Shown here one piece after another: positions 11,401-23,010 of a stretch of 64,000 bases of DNA. A program made the translations under genes and the position numbers. The notes under the pieces are model-generated. The model was not told the DNA's origin, did no database searches, and saw only the letters and a list, made by a program, of their open reading frames with translations. This DNA is from Plectrocnemia conspersa. Taxonomy: Eukaryota > Arthropoda > Insecta > Trichoptera > Polycentropodidae. The number at the start of each line of letters is the position of its first letter. Positions within the stretch are counted from its first letter, which is position 1. The DNA lies in the NCBI GenBank assembly GCA_009617715.1, contig VTFK01000304.1, forward strand, positions 372,001 to 436,000, in the 5' to 3' direction.

Positions 11401-12175
11401 CGTATTGTTGTGCACGGCGACCTCTCGGTTGTGCAACGCGACAACTTTTAAACAGGTGTTTGTGTAGATTATGATAATCTTATTTAATGCCCGTTGCGGA
11501 TACATCGACAAGTTGGTATTTATTGAAATGCGTTCGAGATTTAAGATTATTACCTAGCTAAGATAAGCTAGTTCGCTTTTAACAGATATATGTATGCACA
11601 ATAGCCGTGCTCGATTTTGCACAATACTAAGCTTTATTTCAAACGCTCTGAGTAACGCGTGCGATTCGAGTGATGTATGAGTGCAAAAGGTTAAAAATTT
11701 AAATATACGGTAAGCAACAATAGATTATTTTCAACGTAACAGTTCTATAAAATAGTCTTTATGTTGTATTTAAATATGGATCACAATTATTATTTTGCAA
11801 TTGATTCCAACTTGTTATATTCGGAAATTAATAATCTAAAAATAGTCTCTGAACATATTTTTTACTCAAGCAATAGTCTCAAAAGTCAATAAAAACATAT
11901 AAAAAATATACAAGACAATTTTTATTTTTAGCAAAAAATATTTGTGATTATCATTTCGAAATATTCGTATATTTTTTCAACAAAAAATATTTGTTGAAAA
12001 ACTTTGAAAAATGAAAAATAATTATTCCACATTTTTATTAAAAAACATTAGAGAACATATTTTTTATAAAAATAATTTATTTTAAATTGTTATTAGCGAC
12101 AATAATTTATTTCTGACTAAAATAGTAAATGCATGTTTAATTAACTACCATTTTCTATTACATGTATTGTTTATG
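11401..12175. other. GC-moderate edge then AT-rich stretch
   Basis: 11401-11700 is still moderately CpG-rich and holds CTAGCTAAGATAAGCTAG-type imperfect symmetry near 11555. From 11700 the DNA is plain AT-rich. No gene seen. Confidence 0.5.
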
Positions 12176-12871
12176 AGTCTAGGGAAAATTATCGCCTGCA
12201 ATTCACCGCCAGCAATTAATGGTTAGCAGTTTATCGCCACGTCAATTGATCGTATAATTAATATTTATCCTACAAACGATCGCTAGAATATTTTACCGTC
12301 TAACAGCAATGAAATATGTTTATACAAATTTGCTTATTCATTGTTTGATTGACTGTGTGGCAAATCTAAAAAAAATGTTCAAATCAAGATGTATTTTAAA
12401 GATTTTTAAATGAAATTCGGTTCTAAAATGTCTATGAAACTTAATTTTACAATTGAAAAATTTGACTTAATTTGACAATTTGCCGTTCAAACCCAAACCT
12501 AACCTAAATTAATTAAAATTCAACAACTATAACTAGTTTTATAACTGTAATTTGGTCATGATTAGGTGTATAGAACAAATTGCTGTTTCGCAACTGTTAC
12601 TGTGAAATTATATTCTCAATAGTTTGAATATAAGTTACTAACTAGGCCAGTTAAAATGTATCAAAAAAATTATTTATAAATCCACTAGTTAATATATGGA
12701 AGATCTGAAGAAAAATCTTATTCTCTATTTAAAATGACAAATAAATTTATGTACATTATATGTATTGCCTGGCGATCAAATATGCTAGCGATCATTTTAA
12801 GGCTATAAATAAATTGCCGCGGCGGTAATTAATTGCTGGCGGTGAATATCGGGCGATAAATTTTCCGGACT
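12176..12871. mobile_element. Long-arm foldback/MITE element, copy 1
   Basis: The two ends are inverted copies. The left end starts AGTCTAGGGAAAATTATCGC and the right end, read on the minus strand, starts AGTCCGGAAAATTTATCGCC. Both continue with TTCACCGCCAGCAATTAAT and then GATCGCTAG. Weaker inverted similarity continues for roughly 300 bp per arm, including the TTCAAACC/CCTAA segment near 12485-12510. A related copy lies at about 29600-29979. No transposase frame is present, so it is non-autonomous. I could not settle a target-site duplication, so the superfamily is open. Confidence 0.7.
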
Positions 12872-12984
12872 AATTATTTATATGTCCATAGTAATATTGA
12901 CATTTTCTCTTGCACTTATGGAGTTTTGGTTCAATTCGTATTTGAGGTGATTTGTGTCTGTTGTTTTGTCTTGTTTATATTTGT

Positions 12985-13085
12985 ATGTATTATGATGTAT
13001 TAGTACTTTTGACTATCGTGACGCATTAGGTTTGCCTGTCAGGTCACGAAGGTTATAATTTTAATAAATAAATAAATAAATAAAT
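12985..13085 (+). mobile_element. Non-LTR retrotransposon 3' end (5'-truncated)
   Basis: GACTATCGTGACGCATTAGG, then CCTGTCAGGTCA and a (AAAT)n tail at about 13063-13085, match the reverse complement of 45884-45990. A shared 3' sequence ending in a simple repeat is the mark of a 5'-truncated LINE insertion. No coding sequence is retained. Confidence 0.7.
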
Positions 13086-13162
13086 ATAAAAACATTGAAT
13101 CTTGTTTTATTTAGTTGTCAAACAAATCATTGTAAAGATTAAATAATAAAATTATTTTAATA

Positions 13163-13242
13163 CCTGCTCTGAAAGAAGCTGTAAACTTAGCATATTTAAA
13201 CCACTACCAGTTTAAAAAATGCAGCGGTTGTAACCTATTTAC
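13163..13242. repeat. Dispersed repeat R, copy 1
   Basis: CCTGCTCTGAA followed by AGCTGT, an AACC..CTAC core and CAGCGGTTGTAA matches 16073-16143 in the same order. A weaker third match lies at 63381-63410. The family is unknown to me. The reversed sequence has a GGTTACAACCGC segment reminiscent of SINE tails. Confidence 0.5.
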
Positions 13243-13255
13243 AAATAAGTTACAT

Positions 13256-13301
13256 TTTGTCTTGTCCGAAATCCAAGAATTCAATTTTTGGACAAGACAA
13301 A
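13256..13301. repeat. Perfect 12-bp inverted repeat hairpin
   Basis: TTTGTCTTGTCC at 13256-13267 is the exact reverse complement of GGACAAGACAAA at 13290-13301, with a 22-base loop. One mismatch inward, three more pairs can form. It could be a hairpin remnant of a miniature element or a structured site. Confidence 0.75.
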
Positions 13302-13539
13302 CCGTATCTATACTATTTCACAAATCGTACAAGATTACAAAACTGTTGCGAAAATAATAATAATGTATATTATCAAAAACAGATGCTGTACCTTCCTTCT
13401 TCTAGGAACGTATAAAGTTAGTATTCTAAATAATAGAAGAATATCTCTTCAATATTGTATTTTAAATGTGCATTTCTATATGAGTACAATTTTTTTTAAT
13501 GGTTATTAAGCGTAACAGAAGAGTTTACTATAACCGAGA

Positions 13540-13945
13540 TCTGGTATAATGCACCAACCGTTTAAGCCACGATAAGTTAACATTAATTAGCCGATCGAAT
13601 GCGGCGAATAACCAAACGCGTTCCTGTACGCAAGATGTTGACCGGTGGCAATGATATGGTTTTTGGCGTAAATCGACCATTAGCTCCGTGACCGGTCTAA
13701 TAGGAAAAATAGTGAGTATGTATATCTATCCCTGGTCCAGTACATACGTAAGTACTTCCTACTCGTTACGTGCGCATTGTGCGCACCGCATAAATTCATA
13801 TCATCTCACGCACTCGCGCCATATTATTATAACCGGCCACGATGTTTATCGGATTAATGAAATGGAAAGTTGCCAGGCGTCGCAAAAAATAGCGCGCGTG
13901 CCGGACACTCCAACCACCGGACTTATGCTAGATTGAATGTGTTTT
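13540..13945. promoter_or_regulatory. GC-rich island with TGACCGGT pair and GTGCGCA palindrome
   Basis: TGACCGGT occurs twice in direct orientation, at 13639-13646 and 13689-13696. GTGCGCATTGTGCGCAC at 13770-13786 is an inverted repeat with 7-bp arms, followed by a GCATAAA (reverse of TTTATGC, Abd-B/caudal type). GGATTAATGA lies near 13849-13858. An 82-codon frame (13688-13936) has no known domain and is likely a by-product of the higher GC. Confidence 0.4.
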
Positions 13946-15232
13946 GCCAGGATTTTGTCCAATAGATAGGTATTGCAAGACTTTCACACGGTCAGTTCAT
14001 AATTTTGTATTTGTATGCTAATCGAGTGTCTTTCGTTCCTGATATGCTAAATTTATGTAACTGGTAATTGTGTTGCTTTGTTATGTTAATGGTTCGTGGA
14101 TATTAGTATGTGCTTTAACGTGTAAGCATCTATCTTACAAACTCATATTTTTCCTATATTGAAGTAAAGATGTGCCATACAGATTTAATTGTTTCAATGA
14201 GAGGTAAGATAATCATATATATTTAGTCTTTAGTTGTGACAAAACATATTTATTAGATGATTTTTTTATATGAATTGAAAAATCCCTTTGTATGAGCTAC
14301 ATAGTATTTACACGAAAATATTGACTCTTGTTTTTGAATTCAGCCAGCGAACGAATTCTTGCTGAAGACTAATTAATATTGTTATTTTAAAGACATTAAT
14401 CCTTGTATTTTTATTATTTCTAAAGAATTTTGTATTTTGTACGAATCACGCAAAAAGCTATTTTTTTACATTTAGCATAAAACGGGTAAAGTCTATTTTT
14501 TCCAAGCTGTTAATTTTTAAATAAAAAAATAATTTTATAAATAAATTGCTAATAAACTATTCAGTTGAGTCGCTAAAAACCCAGAATTGTTTTAATGCGT
14601 CATAATAGATGATGAATATTAAGTATGGTTATGACCCTAAAAAAAATAATCGGTTGTCTTATTAAAAATCCTCTAAAGAGTCAAAGCAGAAAAGCATGTC
14701 AAGTTCAGGTAAATAACTAGGTTCTCTTAAACTGTTTTAGGTAAATTTTTTAACAAAGATGTATAAACTAGCTGATTATTTTAGCGCTGCCCGAGTTTTA
14801 CTTATCCTAATATTTTAGTAAGCAAGAAAAGGAATAGCAAAAAAAAATTAAAAATGACATCTGGACCGTCAACTATTGCTTGACACTAATCTCAGTCATT
14901 TTTGACAGTTTATTCTATGCTGACGTGGGGCTAACTTGGACTGTAACGGTTTTCGAGTCACAATTCATCAAAGCGATGCTATTTAAAAAAGAAAAAAATT
15001 ATGTTTAAAAAATCCAAGAAAAAAAATAAACGTGATTTGTTGTCATTAGTAAAAAAAAAAAAAAAAAATGTATACTTTTAAGTGCAGATCTACAAATTCT
15101 TACTTATTTTACCGAAAATATTTTTATTATAGATCAACACAAAAATTGAATAAAATACTGATACTACTAACCTAGGAATATTATTTTTTTATAATAAACA
15201 AGAACAAGTTTTAAAAAAATGTTTAAAGTCTA

Positions 15233-15271
15233 TTTAGGGAATATTATGTTATGCCTTAAATATTAAATTTA
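15233..15271. repeat. Dispersed repeat copy (TAGGGAATATTATGTTA type)
   Basis: TTAGGGAATATTATGTTA followed by a TAAATATTAAATT segment is shared with 46567-46603 in the same orientation. The copies lie 31 kb apart. No element boundary is visible. Confidence 0.5.
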
Positions 15272-16072
15272 ACTTTTGTCATTTATGTAGTGTATAATAA
15301 AATTTAAGGACACAATAACTACCGTAATTTGAAGCATTTTAATACTAAACTAGTTAGAAAAATGACTATTGTCTTGTTTCATAAATCAGCTCCATATAAA
15401 TAAAGGGTTTTTTGAGGTAAATAACTAGAGGAAAAAAAATCCAAATAGTAATGAAAAAACTTTTTTTAAGAAATAACTCTGCTTAAATTTTTAAACAATA
15501 TATATTGAAATAGAAGGAAAGTTTAAAAAATACAAAATTGTAGATATACATATTTTGATTACGTACAGTATTAATTTAAATTTGATTCATTTTTTTAATA
15601 TCAAAGCTCTCAAAAAATATAAAATGCAAACTGCAAAACATAAAATATCGTAACATCGTTATAAAAAATTAAAAAAAAAAGTAGAGGTTAACAGACGTTT
15701 TAAAGAATAACTACAAATAAAAAATGAAATGTTTTTTCAGAAATAGCTACATAAGAATTTAAAAAATCGTATTTTTGTTAAAAAGAAATAAAGGTCAAAA
15801 ATGTTCTATAATAGATATAAGAATGAACATAAAGAAACTTTTTTACACACTTACACTATGTAAATATATATGTACAAATACTGCAAAAAAAAATGTGACG
15901 TTTTTAAGTCATTAATTCTTGCATTTTCTTTATTTTGCTTACTTAAAATTCGTCAAAAAAATCAAAACGAAATATCTACCAATCGTAATTACTAGAGTCG
16001 AACATAAAAAAATATATTGTCAAACAATGTTTTCGAATTAATATTCGGAAATCCCTGTTCCTTTACTAACTC

Positions 16073-16143
16073 CCTGCTCTGAATGCAGCTGTGATTTAAC
16101 CGCTACTTGTCTTACAAATACAGTGGTTGTAAGCCATTTAAAT
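16073..16143. repeat. Dispersed repeat R, copy 2
   Basis: Matches 13163-13242: CCTGCTCTGAA, AGCTGT, TTTAACCGCTAC and CAGTGGTTGTAA in order. Family unknown. Confidence 0.5.
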
Positions 16144-17149
16144 ATATTACTATAAATTAAATTTTTTAAAATCATTTTGTGATATATATCAGGTAGAAAC
16201 ACTATTTGCGATTATCGGAGGGTTAAACATAAACTAATAAATAAATATAGTAAATAAGTAAATATATATTTTATAAATAGTAAAGAAACGTTTTCAAATA
16301 AAAAATGAAAACAACTTTAATTTAAAAAATTTAACATTTTTATTAAAAAAATTCGTAACTATGGTATTAGTCCTATACAATAAGGAAAATAATTAAAATG
16401 TTACTAATAGAAATTTTAAAATTTAAAAAAAATAAAAAAAAAATTGTACACTTTTTAATACAGTACATTATTTTAATATAATCTTGCACTGTTTTTTTAA
16501 TTATCAAGAATTTGAGATATAATTTTTTTTTGAGAATATTAAAAAATGCATTAATTAATTATTCTGTCTATAACAAATTTTATTTTATACTTATGCTGCA
16601 TCTTTTTTATTTATTTTTTTTATGTATTATTACAGCTTGTGTTTTTTTTTTAATTAAATAAAAAGACATCTATACTGAAAACTTTGTCAATAATTATTAA
16701 ATATGTAAAATTTTTTTTTAAAAATATATTAAAAATAAAATGAAAAATAAATCAACTTCTAAGCAACATCTTAATATATTTTTTCATTAAGAGGTTGTAT
16801 GGTTGTATTATTACAATTTTGAATATTTATAAACAGTTTTAATTTAACTATGATGTTAACAAGGCAATGACTATACAGTTATTTAATTAATTGCCACTAA
16901 ATTCGCAATTGCAGTTGTTTATCTATCCTTTCATTTATCACAAAAAAATAGACATCAACTTACAGCTTGATAAAACAATACAGCCAACGCAGTATCCGCC
17001 AATTAAAATTAACGTTTAACAGTTATAAAACTCGGCTTTAGTAAACTCGCCAATTATTGACATCTAATTAAATTACGGTTGTTCGAATCCCCTTTTTTCA
17101 ATCCACTGTCAACGTACAATTATGAGGAAATATATAAGCGGACCAGTTC

Positions 17150-17835
17150 GAGAGATAATTCGACGCGCTCACTATATCCTACATATAAATTATAAAATTT
17201 TATATCGAAATTGTATTTAATGATTAGTTTTGTGCGGCGGCGAGCTTGGCGAAGGGCTAATTTGCTCAGACTCGGTTAAATATAGCAACACACGTAAGTT
17301 TTCACAGTAGATTAGCGAATTAAACCTTCTAGCTGTAATGCTTTATATATGAGTTAAAAATAACCATAGGGTCACAATGATATACATTTTCTATTACCAT
17401 GTTAATAATTAATCTTAAAATAGTTTTGATAAGAGAAAACCGATCGATCAATATTTACATTTATATGATATAAAAATATTGCTTTGTGGGGCCATGTACA
17501 TTTAACTAGAATCAAATGATACGTTTCAGCTTAAATAAGAGCAGCATGCAAATTTCACAAATTCCACTTAACCGAGCGGTCTATTATCATGGTCGCAATA
17601 AATCACAAAAATCGCACTATCATAGTGGCTACATACGTACTTGTAAAATATAATAATAACCCATTCGCTGCCGCAACAGCTCAGCACTGGGTACCGAACC
17701 GCCATTTTTCGCAGTCAGTTTGTGCGCGTTTAACCTCGTTAAATTAATCATCGGCGGTTATTTGCAGCCGGTCGAGATTAATGGGTGGCCAGGTCCTCCA
17801 TTATGTTTCATTACAATAATACTACTATAGATTGT
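17150..17835. promoter_or_regulatory. GC-richer islands with homeodomain-type sites
   Basis: Two patches, 17150-17300 and 17560-17835, flank AT-rich DNA. The second contains a CAATAAATCAC Hox-like site near 17596, an inverted CACTA/TAGTG pair at 17615-17627, ATTAATCA near 17743 and GATTAATG near 17776. Regulatory role inferred, no coding potential. Confidence 0.3.
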
Positions 17836-18239
17836 TTATCGCGTGCTTCTCTGGAAGACTTACAGCTGAAAGTGGCTAATTTTCCCCTCTAGTCCTACAC
17901 ACATTGTTAAAAACCATAAGGCCTATTCGAGACGATTCTGAGGCTAAATCATATGAGTTAATCTTTTATTACAATATGACCTGCGTTAATTCAACACAAT
18001 CAACAACTACTGAGCTAAGAGTGAGATACCAGATTCTAATCTATAAATTAGTGACATTTAATTAATTATAAACTATTATTACAATCAATATATGTCACTA
18101 AAGAATTTTATTTTTAATATTTATAACAATATTTATTCATAAGATTAGAAAAAACTAAGAAAGCTCAATCAATGATGATTAATCAATATTTTATTAATAT
18201 ATTAATTACTTATTACGACCTTTCAAACAAAATATAATG

Positions 18240-18860
18240 CTTTGTACATATATGTATATAATCATCTCGCAGTCTGATATAAGCAACTCAAGCGAAAATA
18301 ATCATTCTCCACATACAAGCACCTATCCCTATCAATTAAGCCCATTCGGACATCGAGAACGAGCATGTCTAAGTAATTCATCGGTCAACATTGTCGATTG
18401 TCTGTCTAGTGTATGTGTAATATCTAGTCAGAGATATCGATTCGATTTTTAGACATTATCGCGACCAACGTGGCGGTCGAATAAATAAAATGCAAATTAA
18501 GATTACAAACAGAGATTATATGCGCGGCGTGTGGATAGTGTCTCATGCATTGGAACTCGTTCTCGACGGCCGATCGTGGCAGATAACTAAACGATATTGG
18601 CTACGAAACATCGGCCATTGTGCGTTGTGACGAGAGAATTTTCTCGGCAAAATAACGTTTTGGCGAACCGAGATATAATAGTATTAGCTAAGTTAAGAAG
18701 GCTAAGCGATACGACTAACTAGGTGGTAATGCGCTGGGGCGTAATTGCTTCATTGGCTTTATTACGTGTGCAGAGATAATGTTACTGGCAATGTATGAAT
18801 TCCGTAGGTAATTATAATACATAATTCTTAATACACGTGTACTAAGGTGACTCATACAAC
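18240..18860. promoter_or_regulatory. GC-richer island
   Basis: CpG-containing block with GATAAC, CGGCCGATCG and TAAT cores, strongest at 18420-18780. A 71-codon frame at 18237-18452 is serine-rich and not recognised. Read as probable non-coding regulatory DNA. Confidence 0.3.
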
Positions 18861-19425
18861 CATACGTTAGTTATTTATATAGATTATATAACATCAATTG
18901 TTTACATACCAGAAAGAAATTATAAAATAAAGTGTAATTACTGAGAATAACATCATCTACAATAATCAAATTTAAAATAATTCAGGAACATATAACTTTA
19001 ACAGGCTCTAATGGTCCGTTACATTTTAACGATTTGCGTGAAAAATATTTTGTATCTACAAAAATTTAAAATAAATAAAAAAACACTAAAAGAAACGAAA
19101 TGATGAGAATACTGTAAAATTATATTTTTTTATTAAAAGTGGAATAAATTGCATAAAAACCGCAAATAAACGATTACTTAAACAAAAAATTATATTGTTG
19201 CTATCTACAATATATCTCTACTGAACAGGTAACAATTACAGCTCCGGATCTTGCACTCTATAGAATGACGACGTTACTATTTTGCCAATTTCGAATCAAC
19301 CGTAACGAAAATATACAAATTATAAAAAACAGATCATATTACAGTGTTTTACTATAAATCATCGATATTGGTCAAAGGAATGAGAACTGAAATAGAGATT
19401 AAACTTCTCATTAATTCCTTAAAGG
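18861..19425. other. AT-rich stretch, nothing seen
   Basis: Plain AT-rich DNA up to the target duplication of the hAT-type element. Confidence 0.6.
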
Positions 19426-19433
19426 GCCTATGG

Positions 19434-19748
19434 CAGGCATGGCGAACCTAGGGCACGCGTGCCCGAGGTGGCACGTTTGAGAATTTGGATTGCACGCGAA
19501 CGATTTCCAAATTCAAATATATTTTTTAATTTGAAATTTAAAAAATTAAAATATTGATTAAATAACCTGTAAATTTAAATTAAAAAATTAAAATCTTGAT
19601 TAAATAACCGAGAATCGTTTTAAAAAAATAATTAATTATTCATTTTGTCTATCTTGGTAATTTTTTTACTCCTTGGGCACGCCACACAATCGAGGAATAA
19701 TATTTTAGGATTTTTGGTACGCGAACCTAAAAAGGTTCGCCTTGCCTG
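19434..19748. mobile_element. hAT-type MITE with exact 8-bp target duplication
   Basis: The element starts CAGGCATGGCGAACC and ends with the inverse of CAGGCAAGGCGAACC (14 of 15 matching). It is flanked by GCCTATGG at 19426-19433 and again at 19749-19756, an exact 8-bp duplication as made by hAT transposases. The 315-bp interior has no transposase frame. It carries two near-identical A/T-rich segments ending TTGATTAAATAACC, an internal duplication. Confidence 0.9.
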
Positions 19749-19756
19749 GCCTATGG

Positions 19757-21085
19757 CAACGGTGACCATTCATCCTCTATTTAATAAGGTAATAGGTACA
19801 TTACTTTACCGCTCTTGCCTATAAATTTTTTTTTCAAAAATTGCCCTTTTGTCCTTGATTTTGTGTAAATACTAAAATAGTAATTTTAGATTTAGAAAAA
19901 TCCAAAAATATTAACGGCAATATAAATATTTAAAGATGTAATTCATAAATTTCATCGAACCTGTATTGATTATTTTAATAACTAGGACAAATGATTCGTG
20001 GAAATGCAGGTATTTGATTAGGTCCTATTACGAAAAATCTTTCAGTGGACGAAGTTCGAAAAAAACTGTTTTAATTATTTCTAGTCACTGGTCCTTAAAT
20101 ATAAATGAGAGCAAAATATTCGATTACGTCTCGTGTATTAAAAAATTATGTCCTAAATGGGTGAAATTTTTTAAATATTCCACAGATAAATAAGTTCTTT
20201 TTAAAATTAATTTTCCTTACATCTCTCTGGGTCTACACTTAATATTGAACGAATATTTTTATTAGTGAACAATATGTGGACCAGTGAAAAAAAAACAATT
20301 AAAAATATACACATCAAAAACATACATTTATAATAAATGCAACTGAAATGAGCTATATACAATTTTATGATTTTTTAAAACTCGAATTTGCGTTATTACA
20401 CTTTTATTTTTGTAAATATTATCAAAATAAATTTAATTTTAATTTCAATAATGTGTAATAATTTATAAATTTGTTCGCTAAAAATCATATATTCTGTATG
20501 CCCAATATTTTGTAATAAATGTTATAAAGCATGTTTTAAAGATATTTTTCATGTCCTTTATTTACTCAAAAAAATATGGAATATAAACTAAAACACTGCC
20601 GTACTAAATTACGTTCTTTAAATATAATACTACCACTTCGCTTTCGACTTGGAATGATCGAAAAATTAGCCATTCTCGTACCAATCAGAGCTAGTCAATT
20701 CACCAAGACGACCCTTGCTCAATAAAACCAGCTGCTTTTTTGGCGGTCTAATCTAGTCCATTTAAAGCAGTGACCTAAATCTCAATGGTGTAATATTTGA
20801 TACGATTTAAAGACAGCATAATACAGACACAAAAGCATAATACAACTGGAATAACCGATTAATTTTACATTTATCTAATATTTTTGATAAAAATTTTATT
20901 TTAGAGAATTTAAATTCTCATTCAATAATATACTTTAAGCACTTCTTCAGTCAGCTTTACTTGATTTTAAAAGCTTTTAAGTCCTATTTATAACTAGCAG
21001 ATACAAAGTATATTTTTTATTTATATTAGTAATAAAACGCTGATAAAAACGTGTTATTTGTAGTATTGTCATATATTGGTTTTAG
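19757..21085. other. AT-rich desert
   Basis: AT-rich DNA with one short dispersed repeat (20622-20661). A 75-codon frame at 19966-20193 has no recognised domain. Confidence 0.6.
20622..20661. repeat. Dispersed repeat copy (ACTTCGCTTTC type)
   Basis: A segment with ACTTCGCTTTC, AC and TGGAAT in order is shared with 34914-34952, which is followed there by a (GA)n tract. Probably fragments of one unknown element family. Confidence 0.45.
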
Positions 21086-21089
21086 ACAT

Positions 21090-21440
21090 TACCTGTTTGG
21101 AATAACGCCGCATTCTTACTATCCCCTCAAATGTGCAGAATAGACAAATGGTTTACGCACACGACGGTGTATATTACGCGGTACAAAACTTGACTATACA
21201 TACTCGACTCCACAATACATCGACGCTCAGACTACTACTTCGCTACACACGTTCGAAAATCCCCTCCAAGATACGCGCATAAGAATACAGTCCCGACAAT
21301 TTCTAGAAGGACCACAGACGCAACTGAGCTAATCACATGCTCATAATAGCAACTCATTCGTTTCACAAAACTGATGTATCTGTTACGGTCTATTGTTTGG
21401 GTAGAATGTATTAAGGTTCGCAATAAATCTGTGCTTGCAG
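21090..21440. promoter_or_regulatory. GC-richer island
   Basis: CpG-bearing block (ACGCACACGACGG, ATTACGCGG, CGACGCTCAG) in AT-rich flanks. A 62-codon minus frame lies inside but is unrecognised. Candidate non-coding regulatory DNA. Confidence 0.25.
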
Positions 21441-21945
21441 AGTTTATTTAAAAATTTATTATGAGTGAAATGTTCATTTACGGATCTGTTTTAAAAACAA
21501 GTTTAAAGGTTGTTTCTAAGTTGTTCCTAACAACTTATTTACTGACTCATATTAATACTATATTCATGATAAAGAATGAAAGGAAATGTTATCTGTTGTC
21601 AATAATGAGCTCAATAAAATATTGTAAAGAGTTTTCGTTAAATTATAGAATAACTTTATGAACAATGTTAATAATTGTTCAGAATTTTTTTTAGCAAACG
21701 ATAACAAACATGGTGCTTAAAATGTTTTTGTTAGAACAGTTGTAAGACTTCTACAAAGAAATCCATTTTATGCTCACCAAATGCCTAAAGGTCCAAAGCG
21801 ACTTAAAAAATATGTAAAATCATTTGTATTATTTTTTAATCATATTCTATCTACAGTGGATTTAAATAACGTGTTATTTACATTTTATTATCTATATCCT
21901 TATTTTTATTCCAGTACATATAAGGACTCTGGTACTAATCGTACT
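21441..21945. other. AT-rich stretch, nothing seen
   Basis: A 66-codon frame at 21461-21661 is AT-driven and unrecognised. No other structure. Confidence 0.6.
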
Positions 21946-21949
21946 AATC

Positions 21950-22300
21950 CTGCCATATAAGGACTCTAGAACTAATCTATTAAACGGTTGATCACCGCCA
22001 GCGATTTGCGTACATTTAGCAGTATCACATGTGGAAATAGTACCGTTGGAAAGCTCGTACACAGATCCGACCGGATAAAAGTCTTTCTCTTCGGTTGGTG
22101 CAGCCAGCAGCGCTTAATAAGACAATGACTCGGGGGAAACTAGCTTATCTTGGTAAGAAGGGAGATAAGGCACGGGGGGCCGTAGGTGGTCCAGTTGTTC
22201 GACAGATGCACGTGGGATTGATACCCGCGAGAGAAAGGGCACGATTACGCGGTGCGACACAAAAATTCGAGGACTGGAACAATAATAGATTCAATTAAAT
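21950..22300. promoter_or_regulatory. GC-rich island
   Basis: GC-rich core at 22090-22280 with a CTTATC/GATAAG inverted pair of GATA-type sites around 22143-22169. A 67-codon frame (22095-22298) rich in Arg/Gly/Lys runs through it. It lacks a known domain and splice signals I could trust, so I leave it uncalled. Short tandem ATAAGGACTCT-like repeats lie at 21920-21970. Confidence 0.35.
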
Positions 22301-22675
22301 TAAAACACGTAAAAAAACTATAAGAATTGATTTATTTCAATAAAAACTTTCAACAACCGACTATTTATATAGCATAGTAAGCTTACACTATGGATTTGAT
22401 ATGCTGTACAAAATTGACAAATTCAGGTCGATACACAGACATATTATTAATCGATCAGTAAGCCACTTGCTACTTTAATTCATTCGTGAAACTAACACTT
22501 TGCTAATACAAAAAAAATTCAGATATTTTGGACTGAAGTGGCACTACAGGGATTCATTTTTAAGCTATTAGATGACCAAAAATGTATTTTTTTTAGAAAG
22601 GAAAAAATCTCTTTATTATTTTATTTGCCTAAAAATGCACATTAGTTACTATTTCAATCTTATCCTTATCTTAAC
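22301..22675. other. AT-rich stretch, nothing seen
   Basis: Plain AT-rich DNA between two islands. Confidence 0.6.
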
Positions 22676-22679
22676 GTCA

Positions 22680-23010
22680 GTCAAGTCCGCGAACTTTCGT
22701 GTCTCGGCGTGTATCACTGGGACACGAAGGGTTATCGGCCCGAACGGTATCGGCGATTCGTTATCCTTTCTATTATATATTATTTCCCCACACATTCCGC
22801 GAGCCGCAGCTTGACAGCCGGCCGCGGACACAACTGGTTCTAATTGACAACGTGTCCTTGCCGGGACACGAAGCCAGACAATGCGGAGACAAAGCGCAAG
22901 TGCTTTCCGAGAGTTGTGTAATCGTAACTGTTCCCAAGTTCCTGATTTGCATTTTTTTTACGATCGGGAAAACAGTCGTGGGTTGGCAGTTGAATGAAAA
23001 AAAATTGCAT
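22680..23010. promoter_or_regulatory. GC-rich island with clustered GACACG sites
   Basis: GGGACACGAAG occurs at 22719-22729 and 22863-22873. TTCGTGTC at 22696-22703 and CGTGTCC at 22851-22857 are the inverse orientation. They form an imperfect long-arm pair (22695-22729) and a perfect 7-bp pair, CGTGTCC with GGACACG (22851-22870). Open frames on both strands up to 112 codons cover the block, but nothing in them resembles a domain. A clustered binding site for one unidentified factor is the simplest reading. Confidence 0.45.

Larger units (their letters stand above)
13946..17145. other. AT-rich desert
   Basis: Three kilobases of AT-rich DNA with A/T runs, including an 18-base A run at 15051-15068. 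Two dispersed repeats are listed separately (15233-15271, 16073-16143). A B-box-like GGTTGTTCGAATCCCC near 17082 stands alone without an A-box. No gene seen. Confidence 0.6.

Noticed and set aside
17075..17100. B-box-like GGTTGTTCGAATCCCC
   Set aside because: It stands alone, without an A-box or tRNA-like arms.
22163..22185. TAAGGCACG resembling the start of miR-124
   Set aside because: The match stops after nine bases and no precursor-like stem is present.
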